Shown one piece after another: positions 33,202 to 41,862 of a stretch of 64,000 bases of DNA. The stretch spans positions 1,054,001 through 1,118,000 of the forward strand of contig BBSY01000002.1 of NCBI GenBank assembly GCA_000974665.1, read 5' to 3'. The notes under the pieces are model-generated. The model saw only the letters and a list, made by a program, of their open reading frames with translations, was not told the origin of the DNA and made no database searches. The position numbers and the translations under genes were made by a program. Within the stretch, counting starts at the first letter, position 1, and every line of letters starts with the position of its first letter. This DNA is from an alpha proteobacterium U9-1i. GTDB taxonomy: Bacteria; Pseudomonadota; Alphaproteobacteria; Caulobacterales; Aquidulcibacteraceae.

Positions 33202-35046
33202 ATGAATACTGGGCGGACGAGCGGCGAACGCGCCGAATCGCACGCGGATCTGGAGCGCCTTCTGACGGCGCTTCCAGCGGCGATCTACACAACGGACGCG
33301 GAAGGCTACGTGACCTTCTACAACGAGGCCGCCGAAGCGCTCGCAGGGCGTCGCCCAGAGATTGGCCGTGACCGCTGGTGCGTATCCTGGCGCCTCTGGC
33401 GCCCGGATGGGTCCGAGTTGCCGCACGATTCTTGCCCCATGGCGCAAGCGCTTAAGACCGGTGAGGCTGTGCGCGGCGTGGAATTGGTGGCGGAGCGACC
33501 CAATGGAGAGCGGGTGCGCGTTATGCCGTTTCCGAGCCCGTTGCGAGACGATGCCGGCCGGCTCATTGGGGCGGTAAATATGCTGGTCGACATGGGCCCG
33601 CTCAAATCCGCCGAGGCCGCGGCTGGGCGTCGCGCCAGCCAGCAAGCTGCGCTTTTCCGATTTACCGACAGGCTCTATCGCGCTGACGCCATCGACGACG
33701 TGTACGAAGCAGCGCTTGATGCAATCACCAGCGCTCTGAATTGCCGTCGCGCGAGCATCCTTCTGTTTGATGATTTCGGCGTGATGCGCTTCGTGGCCAG
33801 CCGCGGGCTCTCCGAGGGCTATCAACGGGCCGTCGACGGACATTCGCCTTGGACATTAGGAACCATCGATCCGCAGCCCATTTGCATTGAAGAAGCCGCC
33901 ACCGACGCAAGCCTCGGCGCCGCCAAGCACGCGATCGCCGCGGAGGGCATTCGCGCATTGACATTCATTCCGATCGTCGAGCAGGGCGCCGTCATCGGCA
34001 AGTTCATGGCGTATTACGACAACCCCCACGCGTTCGGCGCCGAAGAAATCGAAATCGCCGTGACCATCGGTCGTCAGCTTGGCTTTGCCGTCGAGCGTTC
34101 ACGCGCCAAGGAGCGGTTCGGACTCGTGTTCGATCGTGCCGGCGTTGGCATGGTGCTGATGCGTGAAGATTGCAGCATCGTCCGAGCCAACCCCGCATTC
34201 GCGATCATCGTCGATCGTCCGATTGATGATGTGATTGGCGCACGCTGCACGGATTTTACGCACAAGGATGACGTCAACGCGAACGCTGCGGCCGTCGACG
34301 CCCTTCGGCTGAGCGGCGGGCCGGTGACATTCGAGAAGCGCTATATTCGTACATCCGGTGAGGTCGTGTGGGCGCGGGTCACGTTGTCGCTCGTCGCCGA
34401 CCGGCAAATCTTGGCGGTGGTCGAGGACGTCACAGGTCCGGTCCAAGCGCAACGCCAGCGTTTGCTGCTGATCCACGAGCTTAACCATCGGGTCAAAAAC
34501 ACCCTCGCCACCGTACAATCCTTGGCGGACCAGACGTTGCGCAACACCGTCCGCAGCGATGATGCGCGCGCCCTGTTCAACTCGCGCCTCGCCGCACTTT
34601 CGCGGGCGCACGATCTGCTGACACGCCGGAGCTGGGAAAGCGCGGGCATGCGCGAAATGGTGGAAGCCGCGCTCGCACCCTTTATGCCGCTCGGGCGCGT
34701 GAGACTGAATGGCGTGGATTTCGAGATCACACCGAAGCAATCGCTCGCGTTCGCCATTGCCTTGCATGAATTGGCCACCAACGCTTCGAAGTATGGTTCG
34801 CTCTCGAACGAGGGCGGAGCCGTTGAGGTGTCGTGGGCCAAGCACGGCAACGCGATTTCGCTCAATTGGACCGAACGCGGCGGGCCCCCTGTGGCAGAGC
34901 CCGAGCGAAATGGGTTTGGGTTGCGTCTGTTGCGGCGTAACCTCGCGCATGATCTAGGCGGCGAGACGCGGGTTGATTTTGCGCCAAGCGGCGTCGTTGC
35001 GCACATCACCAGCGCCGCCCAAGCGCAGGTAGGGGAGACTGTTTGA
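33202..35046 (+). CDS. Soluble PAS-GAF-PAS HWE-family histidine kinase
   Basis: 614 residues from ATG 33202, no membrane segments. PAS domain about 15-135 (LPAAIYTTDAEGYVTFYNEAAEAL), GAF about 150-310 (RRASILLFDDFGVMRFVAS, ALTFIPIVEQGAVIGKFMAYY), second PAS about 315-425. The HWE kinase core has HELNHRVKNTLATVQSLADQTLR, with the ATPase N-box LHELATNASKYGSLS and NGFGLRLL. It is cytosolic and may sense light, redox or small ligands. It is followed by a single receiver gene (TGATG overlap). HWE kinases commonly feed the PhyR pathway, and the location beside it supports this. Confidence 0.88.
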   Translation: MNTGRTSGERAESHADLERLLTALPAAIYTTDAEGYVTFYNEAAEALAGRRPEIGRDRWCVSWRLWRPDGSELPHDSCPMAQALKTGEAVRGVELVAERPNGERVRVMPFPSPLRDDAGRLIGAVNMLVDMGPLKSAEAAAGRRASQQAALFRFTDRLYRADAIDDVYEAALDAITSALNCRRASILLFDDFGVMRFVASRGLSEGYQRAVDGHSPWTLGTIDPQPICIEEAATDASLGAAKHAIAAEGIRALTFIPIVEQGAVIGKFMAYYDNPHAFGAEEIEIAVTIGRQLGFAVERSRAKERFGLVFDRAGVGMVLMREDCSIVRANPAFAIIVDRPIDDVIGARCTDFTHKDDVNANAAAVDALRLSGGPVTFEKRYIRTSGEVVWARVTLSLVADRQILAVVEDVTGPVQAQRQRLLLIHELNHRVKNTLATVQSLADQTLRNTVRSDDARALFNSRLAALSRAHDLLTRRSWESAGMREMVEAALAPFMPLGRVRLNGVDFEITPKQSLAFAIALHELATNASKYGSLSNEGGAVEVSWAKHGNAISLNWTERGGPPVAEPERNGFGLRLLRRNLAHDLGGETRVDFAPSGVVAHITSAAQAQVGETV

Positions 35047-35411
35047 TGCAAACCGTGCCGCGCCAGCGTGTGCTGGTCGTTGAAGACGAAGCCGTCGTGG
35101 CCATGCTGATTGAGGATATGCTGGCGGATCTCGGCCATGAGGTGGCGGCAATCGCCGGCAAACTCGATCACGCCCTCACCGCGTCGCGCGATCTGCCGCT
35201 CGATTTGGCTATCTTGGACGTGAACCTCAATGGTCAGCGCACCTACGAAGTGGCGGAGGTTCTGCGTTCACGCGGCGTGCCGGTGATTTTCGCCACCGGC
35301 TATGGCGCCGGCGGCATAGACGCGGCTTGGCGCGATGCGGAAGTGCTTCAAAAGCCGTTTCAGATCGAGGCTCTGTCGAGCGCGATCGCCACAGTGGTTC
35401 GCCCCGCGTGA
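35046..35411 (+). CDS. Single-domain response regulator
   Basis: 121 residues: RVLVVEDEAVVAMLIEDML, DLAILDVNLNGQ with the phospho-Asp, PVIFATGYG and LQKPFQIEAL. There is no output domain. The ATG overlaps the stop of the HWE kinase (TGATG), so the pair is co-translated. Its likely role is to receive or drain phosphate from the kinase. Related single receivers (MrrA/SdrG type) act in general stress signalling. Confidence 0.9.
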   Translation: MQTVPRQRVLVVEDEAVVAMLIEDMLADLGHEVAAIAGKLDHALTASRDLPLDLAILDVNLNGQRTYEVAEVLRSRGVPVIFATGYGAGGIDAAWRDAEVLQKPFQIEALSSAIATVVRPA

Positions 35412-35427
35412 CCAGGCGCGCTGTGCG

Positions 35428-37269
35428 TTACGCTGCGTCGAGCACTTCGCGCACCTTCGAGGCCAATTGCTCAAGCGTGAACGGTTTCGGCAAATAGGCC
35501 GTGCCCGGATCGAGAATGCCGTGATGCACGACGGCGTTGCGTGTGTAGCCGGTGGTATAGAGCACCTTGAGTTCCGGCCGGCGGCGCACGGCCTCTTCTG
35601 CCAAAACCCTTCCACCCATTTCCGGCATAACGACGTCGGTGAACAGCAGAGCAATGTGCTCGTTCGCATCAAGCAGGCGCAACGCCTCCGCACCGCCGGA
35701 GGCTTCGAGCACGGAATATCCAAGCTCCCGCAGCGCGCTCACCGAAACCTCGCGAACGCCTGCATCATCCTCGACGACAAGAATGCGTTCAGACGCGCTT
35801 CCAACGCGAGGCTCGGACGCGGCCGCCCGTTGCTCCACTGCTTGTTCGGCCCCCGTGTAGCGCGGGAGATAAACGCGCACCGTCGTCCCTTCGCCGACCT
35901 CGGAATAAATCTTTACGTGGCCGCCGGATTGTTTGACGAAACCAAACAATTGGCTGAGGCCGAGTCCGGTGCCCTTGCCCACTTGCTTGGTGGTGAAGAA
36001 GGGGTCGAATGCGCGCGCCACGACATCCGGCGCCATACCCACTCCTGTGTCCGTGATGGACACCATCACATACTGGCCGGCCGTGACCTCCGCGTGGGCG
36101 CGGGCGTAGCGTTCGTCGAGATCGGTGTTCGCGGTTTCGATGGTGAGTTTGCCGCCGTTGGGCATGGCGTCGCGTGCGTTGACCGCGAGGTTGACGATCG
36201 AGCTCTCGATCTGCCCCACATCGGCGTGCACGCGCCACAAACCGCCGGAAAGAACGGTCTCGATCTCCACACGTTCACCCAAAGTCCGGCGCAGCAATTC
36301 CGACGTGCTGATCACCAGCTTGTTGATATCGAGCACCTGCGGAGACAGTGTCTGCCGGCGAGAAAAAGCAAGTAGTCGTGCCGTCAATTCAGCCGCGCGC
36401 CGTGCGCCCTCTTGCGCGGAATCCAGGAATTTATCGATCTTGCCGTCGCCCTGCGATAAGCGCCGCTGCGCCATGTTGAGCGAGCCGATAATGATCGCCA
36501 GCATGTTGTTAAAGTCGTGCGCGATACCGCCCGTGAGCTGGCCGACAGCCTCGACCTTCTGCAGGTGGGTCACCTGGTCCTGCGCCGCGGCGCGTTCAGC
36601 GGCCTCGTCGCGAAGCCGAGCCGCCATTTGCTCAAGCGAAGCGATGCGATTGGCGCTTTCGCGCAAAGTGAAGAAGGCAAGCAAGGTGACGACAGCGACG
36701 CTCAAAATGAGCAACCAGCGCGCATTGCGCGTAGCGTTCTGGGTCTCGCGCGTTCGCGCCGCCAGAAGCCGTCGCTCCTCCGCACGCATAATATCGATCT
36801 GGCCGCGTATTTCGGTCATCAGCCGAATGCCGCGGCCGTCGCCCACGATATCCATCGCCGCCCGCGTGCGTCCGTCGCGCCGCATCGCAACCGTTTGCTC
36901 CAAGATCCCGACGCGCTCGCTGATGAGAGGGCGAAGCCGCGCGAGCGCGGCTTGCTGCAGGGGGTTATCCGCGGTGCGCCGCTGCACGTCGTCCAGCGCG
37001 GCCCCGATCCGCCCGACCGCCCGTGTGTGGGGTTCAAGATAGTCTTCTCGGCCGGTGATGATGTAGCCGCGCTGGCCAGTCTCGGCGTCGCTGATCAGGT
37101 TTAGGAGTGCGTTGAGCGCCCCCTCCGCTTCGAGCGTGTGGCGCACCCAATAGGCCGACGTTTCCTGCCTGACCGAAAGCCAAACCGAACTGGCGGTGGC
37201 GAGCAGCAGAAGCAGAAATCCAAGCGCGAGCGGCGCAACCGCCCGCGTCAATTCTGGCAGCCGAACCAT
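35428..37269 (-). CDS. CHASE3-domain hybrid sensor histidine kinase
   Basis: 613 residues from ATG 37269. First membrane helix (APLALGFLLLLLATASSVWL), periplasmic CHASE3 helical region (LISDAETGQRGYIITGREDYLEPH, typical), second helix (WLLILSVAVVTLLAFFTL), HisKA with GQLTGGIAHDFNNMLAIIIG, HATPase (NLAVNARDAMPNGG, TDTGVGMAPDV, GKGTGLGLSQLFGF), and a C-terminal receiver (ILVVEDDAGVREV, LLFTDVVMPEMGG). It is convergent with the HWE/receiver pair and lies just outside the left island end. The signal is unknown. Confidence 0.9.
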   Translation of the reverse strand: MVRLPELTRAVAPLALGFLLLLLATASSVWLSVRQETSAYWVRHTLEAEGALNALLNLISDAETGQRGYIITGREDYLEPHTRAVGRIGAALDDVQRRTADNPLQQAALARLRPLISERVGILEQTVAMRRDGRTRAAMDIVGDGRGIRLMTEIRGQIDIMRAEERRLLAARTRETQNATRNARWLLILSVAVVTLLAFFTLRESANRIASLEQMAARLRDEAAERAAAQDQVTHLQKVEAVGQLTGGIAHDFNNMLAIIIGSLNMAQRRLSQGDGKIDKFLDSAQEGARRAAELTARLLAFSRRQTLSPQVLDINKLVISTSELLRRTLGERVEIETVLSGGLWRVHADVGQIESSIVNLAVNARDAMPNGGKLTIETANTDLDERYARAHAEVTAGQYVMVSITDTGVGMAPDVVARAFDPFFTTKQVGKGTGLGLSQLFGFVKQSGGHVKIYSEVGEGTTVRVYLPRYTGAEQAVEQRAAASEPRVGSASERILVVEDDAGVREVSVSALRELGYSVLEASGGAEALRLLDANEHIALLFTDVVMPEMGGRVLAEEAVRRRPELKVLYTTGYTRNAVVHHGILDPGTAYLPKPFTLEQLASKVREVLDAA

Positions 37270-37423
37270 GTCGCCCCACGAAGCACGAAGCGACACGATA
37301 GCGAAGCGGACAGTTGAAGCAACGAATGCCGCGTTGCCGGGTCTTGACGGCGCTCCGCTCAAGAGCTGCGGCCCTCAGGCTTACCCTGGGCGGCGTATAT
37401 ATTATTGAAAATACTAAGAAAAA

Positions 37424-37468
37424 TGGTGGTGGCGGGTGGACTTGAACCACCTACCTTGGGGTTATGAA
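37424..37468. repeat. Left attachment repeat: 45-bp copy of the tRNA-Met 3' end
   Basis: It is identical over 45 bases to 58433-58477. It covers CCA, acceptor 3' strand, T arm, variable loop and the anticodon loop up to TTCATAA. The remaining 5' tRNA half is absent, so this is the displaced 3' tRNA fragment left after integration. Confidence 0.9.
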
Positions 37469-37638
37469 CTCCGCGGACGATTGGTTTGTGGCGCTACCGC
37501 GGATAACGATCGGCCTACTAAACCCCATGCAAATAGAGCGCAAACCGTAGAATCCGGTAGTTGTCGGTAGGCTGTGGGTGATTGGCTAAATACCGCGATC
37601 GTTGTACCTATGATGTACCTACGAGCTGCAGGGTGCCA

Positions 37639-38901
37639 ATGACCCGGAAGAAACTGACTAAGGCAGTCGTGATGGCACTACCGGCGCCGAGCGAGGGCTT
37701 CGCCGATTATTTTGATGTGGGTCTGCGCGGTTTCCACGTGCGTGTCTTCGCCTCTGGAAAGCGGAGCTACCGGCTCAAGTACACTGCTGGGGGCCGTCAG
37801 CGTGTGGCAACGATTGGGGAGCACGGACCTAGCTGGACAACCGAGCAGGCCCGCACTGAGGCTGAAGACCTGCGGATGGTTGCGGACCGAGGGCGTGATC
37901 CCATCGCCGAACGGATGGCGGCGGCGCACGCGGCGGCTGAGAAGGAGCGGCGCACGATTACGGTTGAGCAGTTGGTAGAAAAGTGGCTTGCGGAGGGGCG
38001 AGCCGCGAACCCATCGAAGCGTGAGAGTTCTTGGAGTACGGACGCACGCAAGCTTCGCCGCCACATCGTTCCTTTGATTGGCCCAATCTCGGTTCAAGTG
38101 CTTACCAAGGGGGATATCGAGAGCGCCCAAGCCCGCATTGTGGCGGGTGATACAAAACTCGATGAAAAGACCAAGCCACGCGGGAGGGCGATCGTACGAG
38201 GCGGACGCGGTGCCGCGCGCGGTGCGGTGATGAGCTTGTCCGCATGTCTGAGTTGGGCGGTAGACCAGGAAATCATCGCCTCAAATCCTGCGATCAGGGT
38301 GCGCAAGGAAAAGCCGCGTCGACGGGAACGGTTTCTCTCTGAACAAGAGGCAGGTCGGTTTCTCGACACGCTCACCGCCATGGAGCGTGAAAAGAAGCTT
38401 AACTCATGTTTTGCAGACATGCTTCGCGTTCTGCTTCTGACGGGCGCGCGAAAGTCGGAAATCCAAGCGCTGCATTGGTCTGAGGTGGATTTGGCGCGTC
38501 TCAATATCGTCCTCCCTCGGGAGCGGTCGAAAACTGGCGAGAAAGTTATTCCGATCAACGCTGCCACCGCCGCAATCCTCACGAAACGGAAGTCGAGGAA
38601 GGATTTCGTTTTTCCATCGCCCTTCGATGCCAAGCGTCCAGCCGAAGGACTTCAAAAAGCGTGGGAGCGCGTTCGCGTGCGCGCAAAGCTCACAGGGGTT
38701 CGCATCCATGATCTGCGCCACAGCTTTGCGTCGTTCGCTGTGGCGAGCGGCGCGAGCCTACCGCTGATCGCGAAGGCGCTCGGACACACTCAGACATCCA
38801 TGACAGAGCGCTACGCGCACCTGGGAGACGACCCAGTCCGAACCTTATCTGAGAGAGTTTCCAAGAGGCTCGTAGGTCTGCGGAGGCAAAGAAAAGTATG
38901 A
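37639..38901 (+). CDS. Tyrosine integrase (P4/DUF4102-like)
   Basis: 420 residues from ATG 37639. The N-terminal arm-binding region (DYFDVGLRGFHVRVFASGKRSY..YTAGGRQRVATIG) resembles DUF4102. A core-binding domain and the catalytic domain follow: TGARKSEI (Arg about 271), HDLRH (His357, Arg360), GHT (His383), MTERYAHLG (Tyr392). P4-type integrases use tRNA 3' ends as attB, which fits the adjacent tRNA-Met repeat. The next gene overlaps by 4 bases. Confidence 0.93.
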   Translation: MTRKKLTKAVVMALPAPSEGFADYFDVGLRGFHVRVFASGKRSYRLKYTAGGRQRVATIGEHGPSWTTEQARTEAEDLRMVADRGRDPIAERMAAAHAAAEKERRTITVEQLVEKWLAEGRAANPSKRESSWSTDARKLRRHIVPLIGPISVQVLTKGDIESAQARIVAGDTKLDEKTKPRGRAIVRGGRGAARGAVMSLSACLSWAVDQEIIASNPAIRVRKEKPRRRERFLSEQEAGRFLDTLTAMEREKKLNSCFADMLRVLLLTGARKSEIQALHWSEVDLARLNIVLPRERSKTGEKVIPINAATAAILTKRKSRKDFVFPSPFDAKRPAEGLQKAWERVRVRAKLTGVRIHDLRHSFASFAVASGASLPLIAKALGHTQTSMTERYAHLGDDPVRTLSERVSKRLVGLRRQRKV

Positions 38902-39725
38902 CCAAGGCGAAGCAGAATATCGTAGAGCCGGCGCCGTTTTGCATCGGCGCGACAACAAAGGACATCCTGGCAGTCCCCACGATCGCACGTGTGGCGAAGA
39001 TGATCGAGGACTCCGGCTTTTCAAGGAGCGCGGCCCGTGCGCTTGCTCGAAGAATACTCCGAAAACCCGGTCGGGAGGTGGCGTCCAACGACAGCTATTG
39101 GTCAACGCTCTCGAAGCACATTGACGAGACGATGGATCGAGATGAGCAGGGTAATCCGTCCGGCTGGGGTTTGTTTTGGATGCATGTTCAACTTAGCGAG
39201 GGAGGTGCTCGCTATTTCCTCGCGCAGCGTGGCGTTCCCCTTGAACCTGGGAGGTACAAGAAAGATTCCTCCGGTGGTTGGCAGAAGGAAAGCGAGCACG
39301 CTTGGCGCCTGGAGCTTCGAGGCGTCTGTAACTCATCTGACGAGCACCTTGCCGCGGAGTTAGTGAGCGCTGCACTATGGATACGCCACTTGATCAAGAA
39401 CCGGGATTACGGTGCCGCACTGCATCTCTGCTTCCACTTGGCGGAGCTGAACTATGAACTGACCCTCAGACTCTCCGGCATCAGCGATCTCGTGGATATT
39501 GGATTGGCTGTTTCGGAAAAGCGTGCGTTCGATGATGAGTTAGACCCGGCTGCGCGCAAGCGCGAGCAGTTTTGGGAAGCGTACGAACTCCAGTACGTCG
39601 GTGAACGCAAAGAGCAACCTCTGCGGCCTACACCGTTCGCCAGAGAACATTGGCGCAGGTTTGGTTTTCCCTCTTCGGGCTCGGCTCAGAAATTTCTTTC
39701 TCGGCGCTTGAGCGGGCTGCGATAG
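38898..39725 (+). CDS. Hypothetical island protein
   Basis: The 275-residue protein overlaps the integrase stop (ATGA), so it is co-translated with it. It begins TKAKQNIVEPAPFCIGATTK and has no membrane segment or recognised motif. The central part (HAWRLELRGVCNSSDEHLAAELVSAALWIRHLIKNRDYGAALHLCFHLAELNYEL) is helical and appears well folded. The same position after integrase is often taken by small host-takeover or directionality proteins, but no function can be given. Confidence 0.6.
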   Translation: MTKAKQNIVEPAPFCIGATTKDILAVPTIARVAKMIEDSGFSRSAARALARRILRKPGREVASNDSYWSTLSKHIDETMDRDEQGNPSGWGLFWMHVQLSEGGARYFLAQRGVPLEPGRYKKDSSGGWQKESEHAWRLELRGVCNSSDEHLAAELVSAALWIRHLIKNRDYGAALHLCFHLAELNYELTLRLSGISDLVDIGLAVSEKRAFDDELDPAARKREQFWEAYELQYVGERKEQPLRPTPFAREHWRRFGFPSSGSAQKFLSRRLSGLR

Positions 39726-39815
39726 CCGATTTAGACACCCCGGTGCGTCTAAAGTGATACCGTGCGATTTCTCCCGTAGGCGCGAGCTACGCGCAGCGTT
39801 GGTGGAGATGGTCGG

Positions 39816-40157
39816 TTGTCGAATGACACTTTTCGGACCACGGAAGAGGTCGTCGCCTGGCTTGGTGCGAAGGGTTTGAGGGTTCGGTCTCAGACGCTAG
39901 TCAACTGGCGGCACATCGGCGGCGGGCCCCTTTTTCATCGGTTCGGACATCGCGTTGTGTACGCAGAGGCGAACCTTGCGCAGTGGCTAAGCGAGCGATT
40001 GGGCGAGCCGCATACCAGCACATCCGACTGTGCAGCTTCGAAGCATCAATCAAACGCGCTGCGTCGCAACTCCGCCAAACGCAGACCGGCGTCCGTCGTT
40101 GGGAAAACCAGCAGGGCGGCGTCCGGAGAGAGAGCTACTGTTGGGACCCGGCCATAG
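39816..40157 (+). CDS. Excisionase-like helix-turn-helix protein
   Basis: It starts at a TTG after GGTGGAGATGG. The first 60 of 113 residues match the MerR-like HTH_17/excisionase pattern (TFRTTEEVVAWLGAKGLRVRSQTLVNWRHIGGGPLFHRFGHRVVYAEANLAQWLSERL). The Ser/Arg-rich tail may be non-functional. Such AlpA/Xis-type proteins direct integrase toward excision and regulate it. The position two genes after the integrase fits. Confidence 0.65.
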   Translation: MSNDTFRTTEEVVAWLGAKGLRVRSQTLVNWRHIGGGPLFHRFGHRVVYAEANLAQWLSERLGEPHTSTSDCAASKHQSNALRRNSAKRRPASVVGKTSRAASGERATVGTRP

Positions 40158-40379
40158 CTCAAGCGCAGTCCGAAGGGAGAAAGCGCGGCCGGCGGCGGGG
40201 GCGATACCGTCGCAAGTAGTCACCCAGGCTCAACGCTACGCCCGGCCGTTGAGCGCCCTCATGCGGGGCCGGCTCCGAGGAGCGGAAGTATGCATGGGCG
40301 GCGCGGGACCGCTCCGACTTTCGTCGGGGACGGTCGTCCCGCGCCCCCTTCAAAGCCTCACCAAGGATCGGTGGACAAG

Positions 40380-40667
40380 ATGACGTCTCGGAAACTCCCA
40401 GCCCTAACCCACCAAGAGCGTTCCGACGCCATCGCATCAGCGGCGCCAGAGCACATCGAAGCAATCCGACGAAAGTCCAGAAGCTACGCGGTTTTCGGGG
40501 GACGCCGGTTCGAAGCGGAAGACCTTTTTCAAACCGCGTTGCTGAACGCCTATGAGGGCCGGCCAGCGTGGCAACCAGGCCGATCATTTGTTGACTACTG
40601 CGATGAAGTCATGGCGAGGCGAGTTCGCTTTATCTGCGCAACACCGGAGCGGAAGACCGCGTCATGA
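40380..40667 (+). CDS. Small mobile-element protein with sigma-70 region 2-like pattern
   Basis: 95 residues. FEAEDLFQTALLNAYEGRPAWQPGRSFVDYCDEVMARRVRF resembles the region 2 helix pair of ECF factors (AEDLxQxxLLxA), but region 4 is missing. Similar truncated sigma-like proteins occur in integrated elements. The ATG of the next gene overlaps its stop. Confidence 0.5.
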   Translation: MTSRKLPALTHQERSDAIASAAPEHIEAIRRKSRSYAVFGGRRFEAEDLFQTALLNAYEGRPAWQPGRSFVDYCDEVMARRVRFICATPERKTAS

Positions 40668-41296
40668 CTATGCAAGCCATTGCCGAGTGTGATGCGCTAG
40701 CGCCCCTCTCGCGGATGCCGCGGCTAGAGCTTTCCTGCGCGTCGGATGGGTCGTTGACGGCGACCTTAGAGGCGGGTAGCCCCGAGGAATTCGCGTCGTT
40801 GTTTGGCGCTTCGGGGCGAGAGTTCGCAGACCAAGCGGTACACGACCTTTTGAACGTCGCGCTGACGGCCGCACCGAAACCGGGTGCCGTGAACACTTCA
40901 CCGGTGAATGCCATGCTGCAGGCCGTGCGAGCGGTTCGACCGGTAGACGAGCTTGAGGCAATGCTCGCTGTGCAGATGGCCGCGTTCCACCACGTTACAT
41001 TGTGTTGTCTTCGAAGGTCGCAGCAATCGACGGCGACGATGGAAGGCAGGACGCTCAACCTAAGCCAAGCCAATAAGTGCGCTCGCAGCTTCATCGCCTT
41101 GCTAGACATGCTGAATCGACATCGCGGTAAGTGCACAACCCAGCGCGTGATCGTGGAGAACGTCACCGTCGAGGCCGGCGGCCAGGCGGTGGTCGGCGCC
41201 GTGGGGGGAGGGGCGCCGACCAATCCCGGAGGTTCAACCCCATGCGACGGCAAAGACCGATCAAGATCGCAGCAGACGCGGCGCCGCGCTGCCTAG
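40664..41296 (+). CDS. Hypothetical mobile-element protein
   Basis: 210 residues, overlapping the upstream gene by 4 bases. Most of it is a helical region (LLNVALTAAPKPGAVNTSPVNAMLQAVRAVRPVDELEAMLAVQMAAFHHV). A beta-rich tail VIVENVTVEAGGQAVVGAVGG is followed by a disordered end. The tail form is recurrent in alphaproteobacterial prophage-like islands, upstream of HGG-repeat proteins as here. Function unknown. Confidence 0.6.
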   Translation: MTMQAIAECDALAPLSRMPRLELSCASDGSLTATLEAGSPEEFASLFGASGREFADQAVHDLLNVALTAAPKPGAVNTSPVNAMLQAVRAVRPVDELEAMLAVQMAAFHHVTLCCLRRSQQSTATMEGRTLNLSQANKCARSFIALLDMLNRHRGKCTTQRVIVENVTVEAGGQAVVGAVGGGAPTNPGGSTPCDGKDRSRSQQTRRRAA

Positions 41297-41505
41297 CGCG
41301 GACAAGGTCAGGCGGCGCTTGCATGCAGGCTGCGGTCGCTGGCAAGAAGCGGTGCCGCATGCATGGGGGAGCAACAGGCAGCGGCGCACCGCTTGGCAAC
41401 AAGAACCGATACATTCATGGCCACTACGGCGCTTCAGCGCGCGCCCTCGGGCGCTTGGTTCGGGACATGCTGGACACCGCCGCAGAGCTAACCGACCGCG
41501 ACTGA
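41242..41505 (+). CDS. HGG-motif mobile-element protein
   Basis: 87 residues from ATG 41242, overlapping the upstream gene in another frame. APRCLARTRSGGACMQAAVAGKKRCRMHGGATGSGAPLGNKNRYIHGHYG contains spaced cysteines and the MHGGxxGSG...GNxNxxxHGxY signature of a small family common in phages and islands (a small zinc-binding fold is possible). Last gene before the terminator at 41682. Confidence 0.7.
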   Translation: MRRQRPIKIAADAAPRCLARTRSGGACMQAAVAGKKRCRMHGGATGSGAPLGNKNRYIHGHYGASARALGRLVRDMLDTAAELTDRD

Positions 41506-41862
41506 AAACCGGTCAGGCCCGTACCGGTGCGATGTCCGCAACGGGGCATTTTCGGAAGTCGGCGTCAGTTCGCGCGAAGCCGATAACGGACGCTGGCGGA
41601 GACCTTTGAAGGTAACTTCGTGAGCGCCGCCGTCCTCTAGTCGGCGAGAAGGACCGAGGGCCGGCAGCCCCTCAAGGCTGAGCCGCGGCCGAACTAACGG
41701 CCGCGGCCAGTCTTTTTTACTTTTCATCAACACCTCTGAAGAAAATTAACCAGCGCGCGCGTGGGCAACCGCGCGCGCCATCAACGCATCGAAGGAGAGC
41801 CCCGTGACCAACTCGACCCGCCGTCCGAGACGTCTTCGTTCACCTTTTCAGGATCAGCCAGC
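41506..41862. other. Intergenic stretch of the island
   Basis: About 360 bp with no convincing gene. It holds a strong intrinsic terminator (41682-41718) for the integrase-side genes and presumably the promoter of the gene at 41863. Confidence 0.5.
41682..41718 (+). terminator. Intrinsic terminator of the integrase-side gene set
   Basis: GCCGCGGCCG (41682-41691), 6-base loop, CGGCCGCGGC (41698-41707), then CAGTCTTTTTTAC. This is a 10-bp GC stem with a T-run, about 180 bases after the last gene. Confidence 0.85.

Noticed and set aside
37424-37500. Second tRNA-Met gene at the left island end
   Set aside because: Only the 3' 45 bases match. The 5' half has no D arm or acceptor strand, so it is an attachment remnant, not a tRNA.
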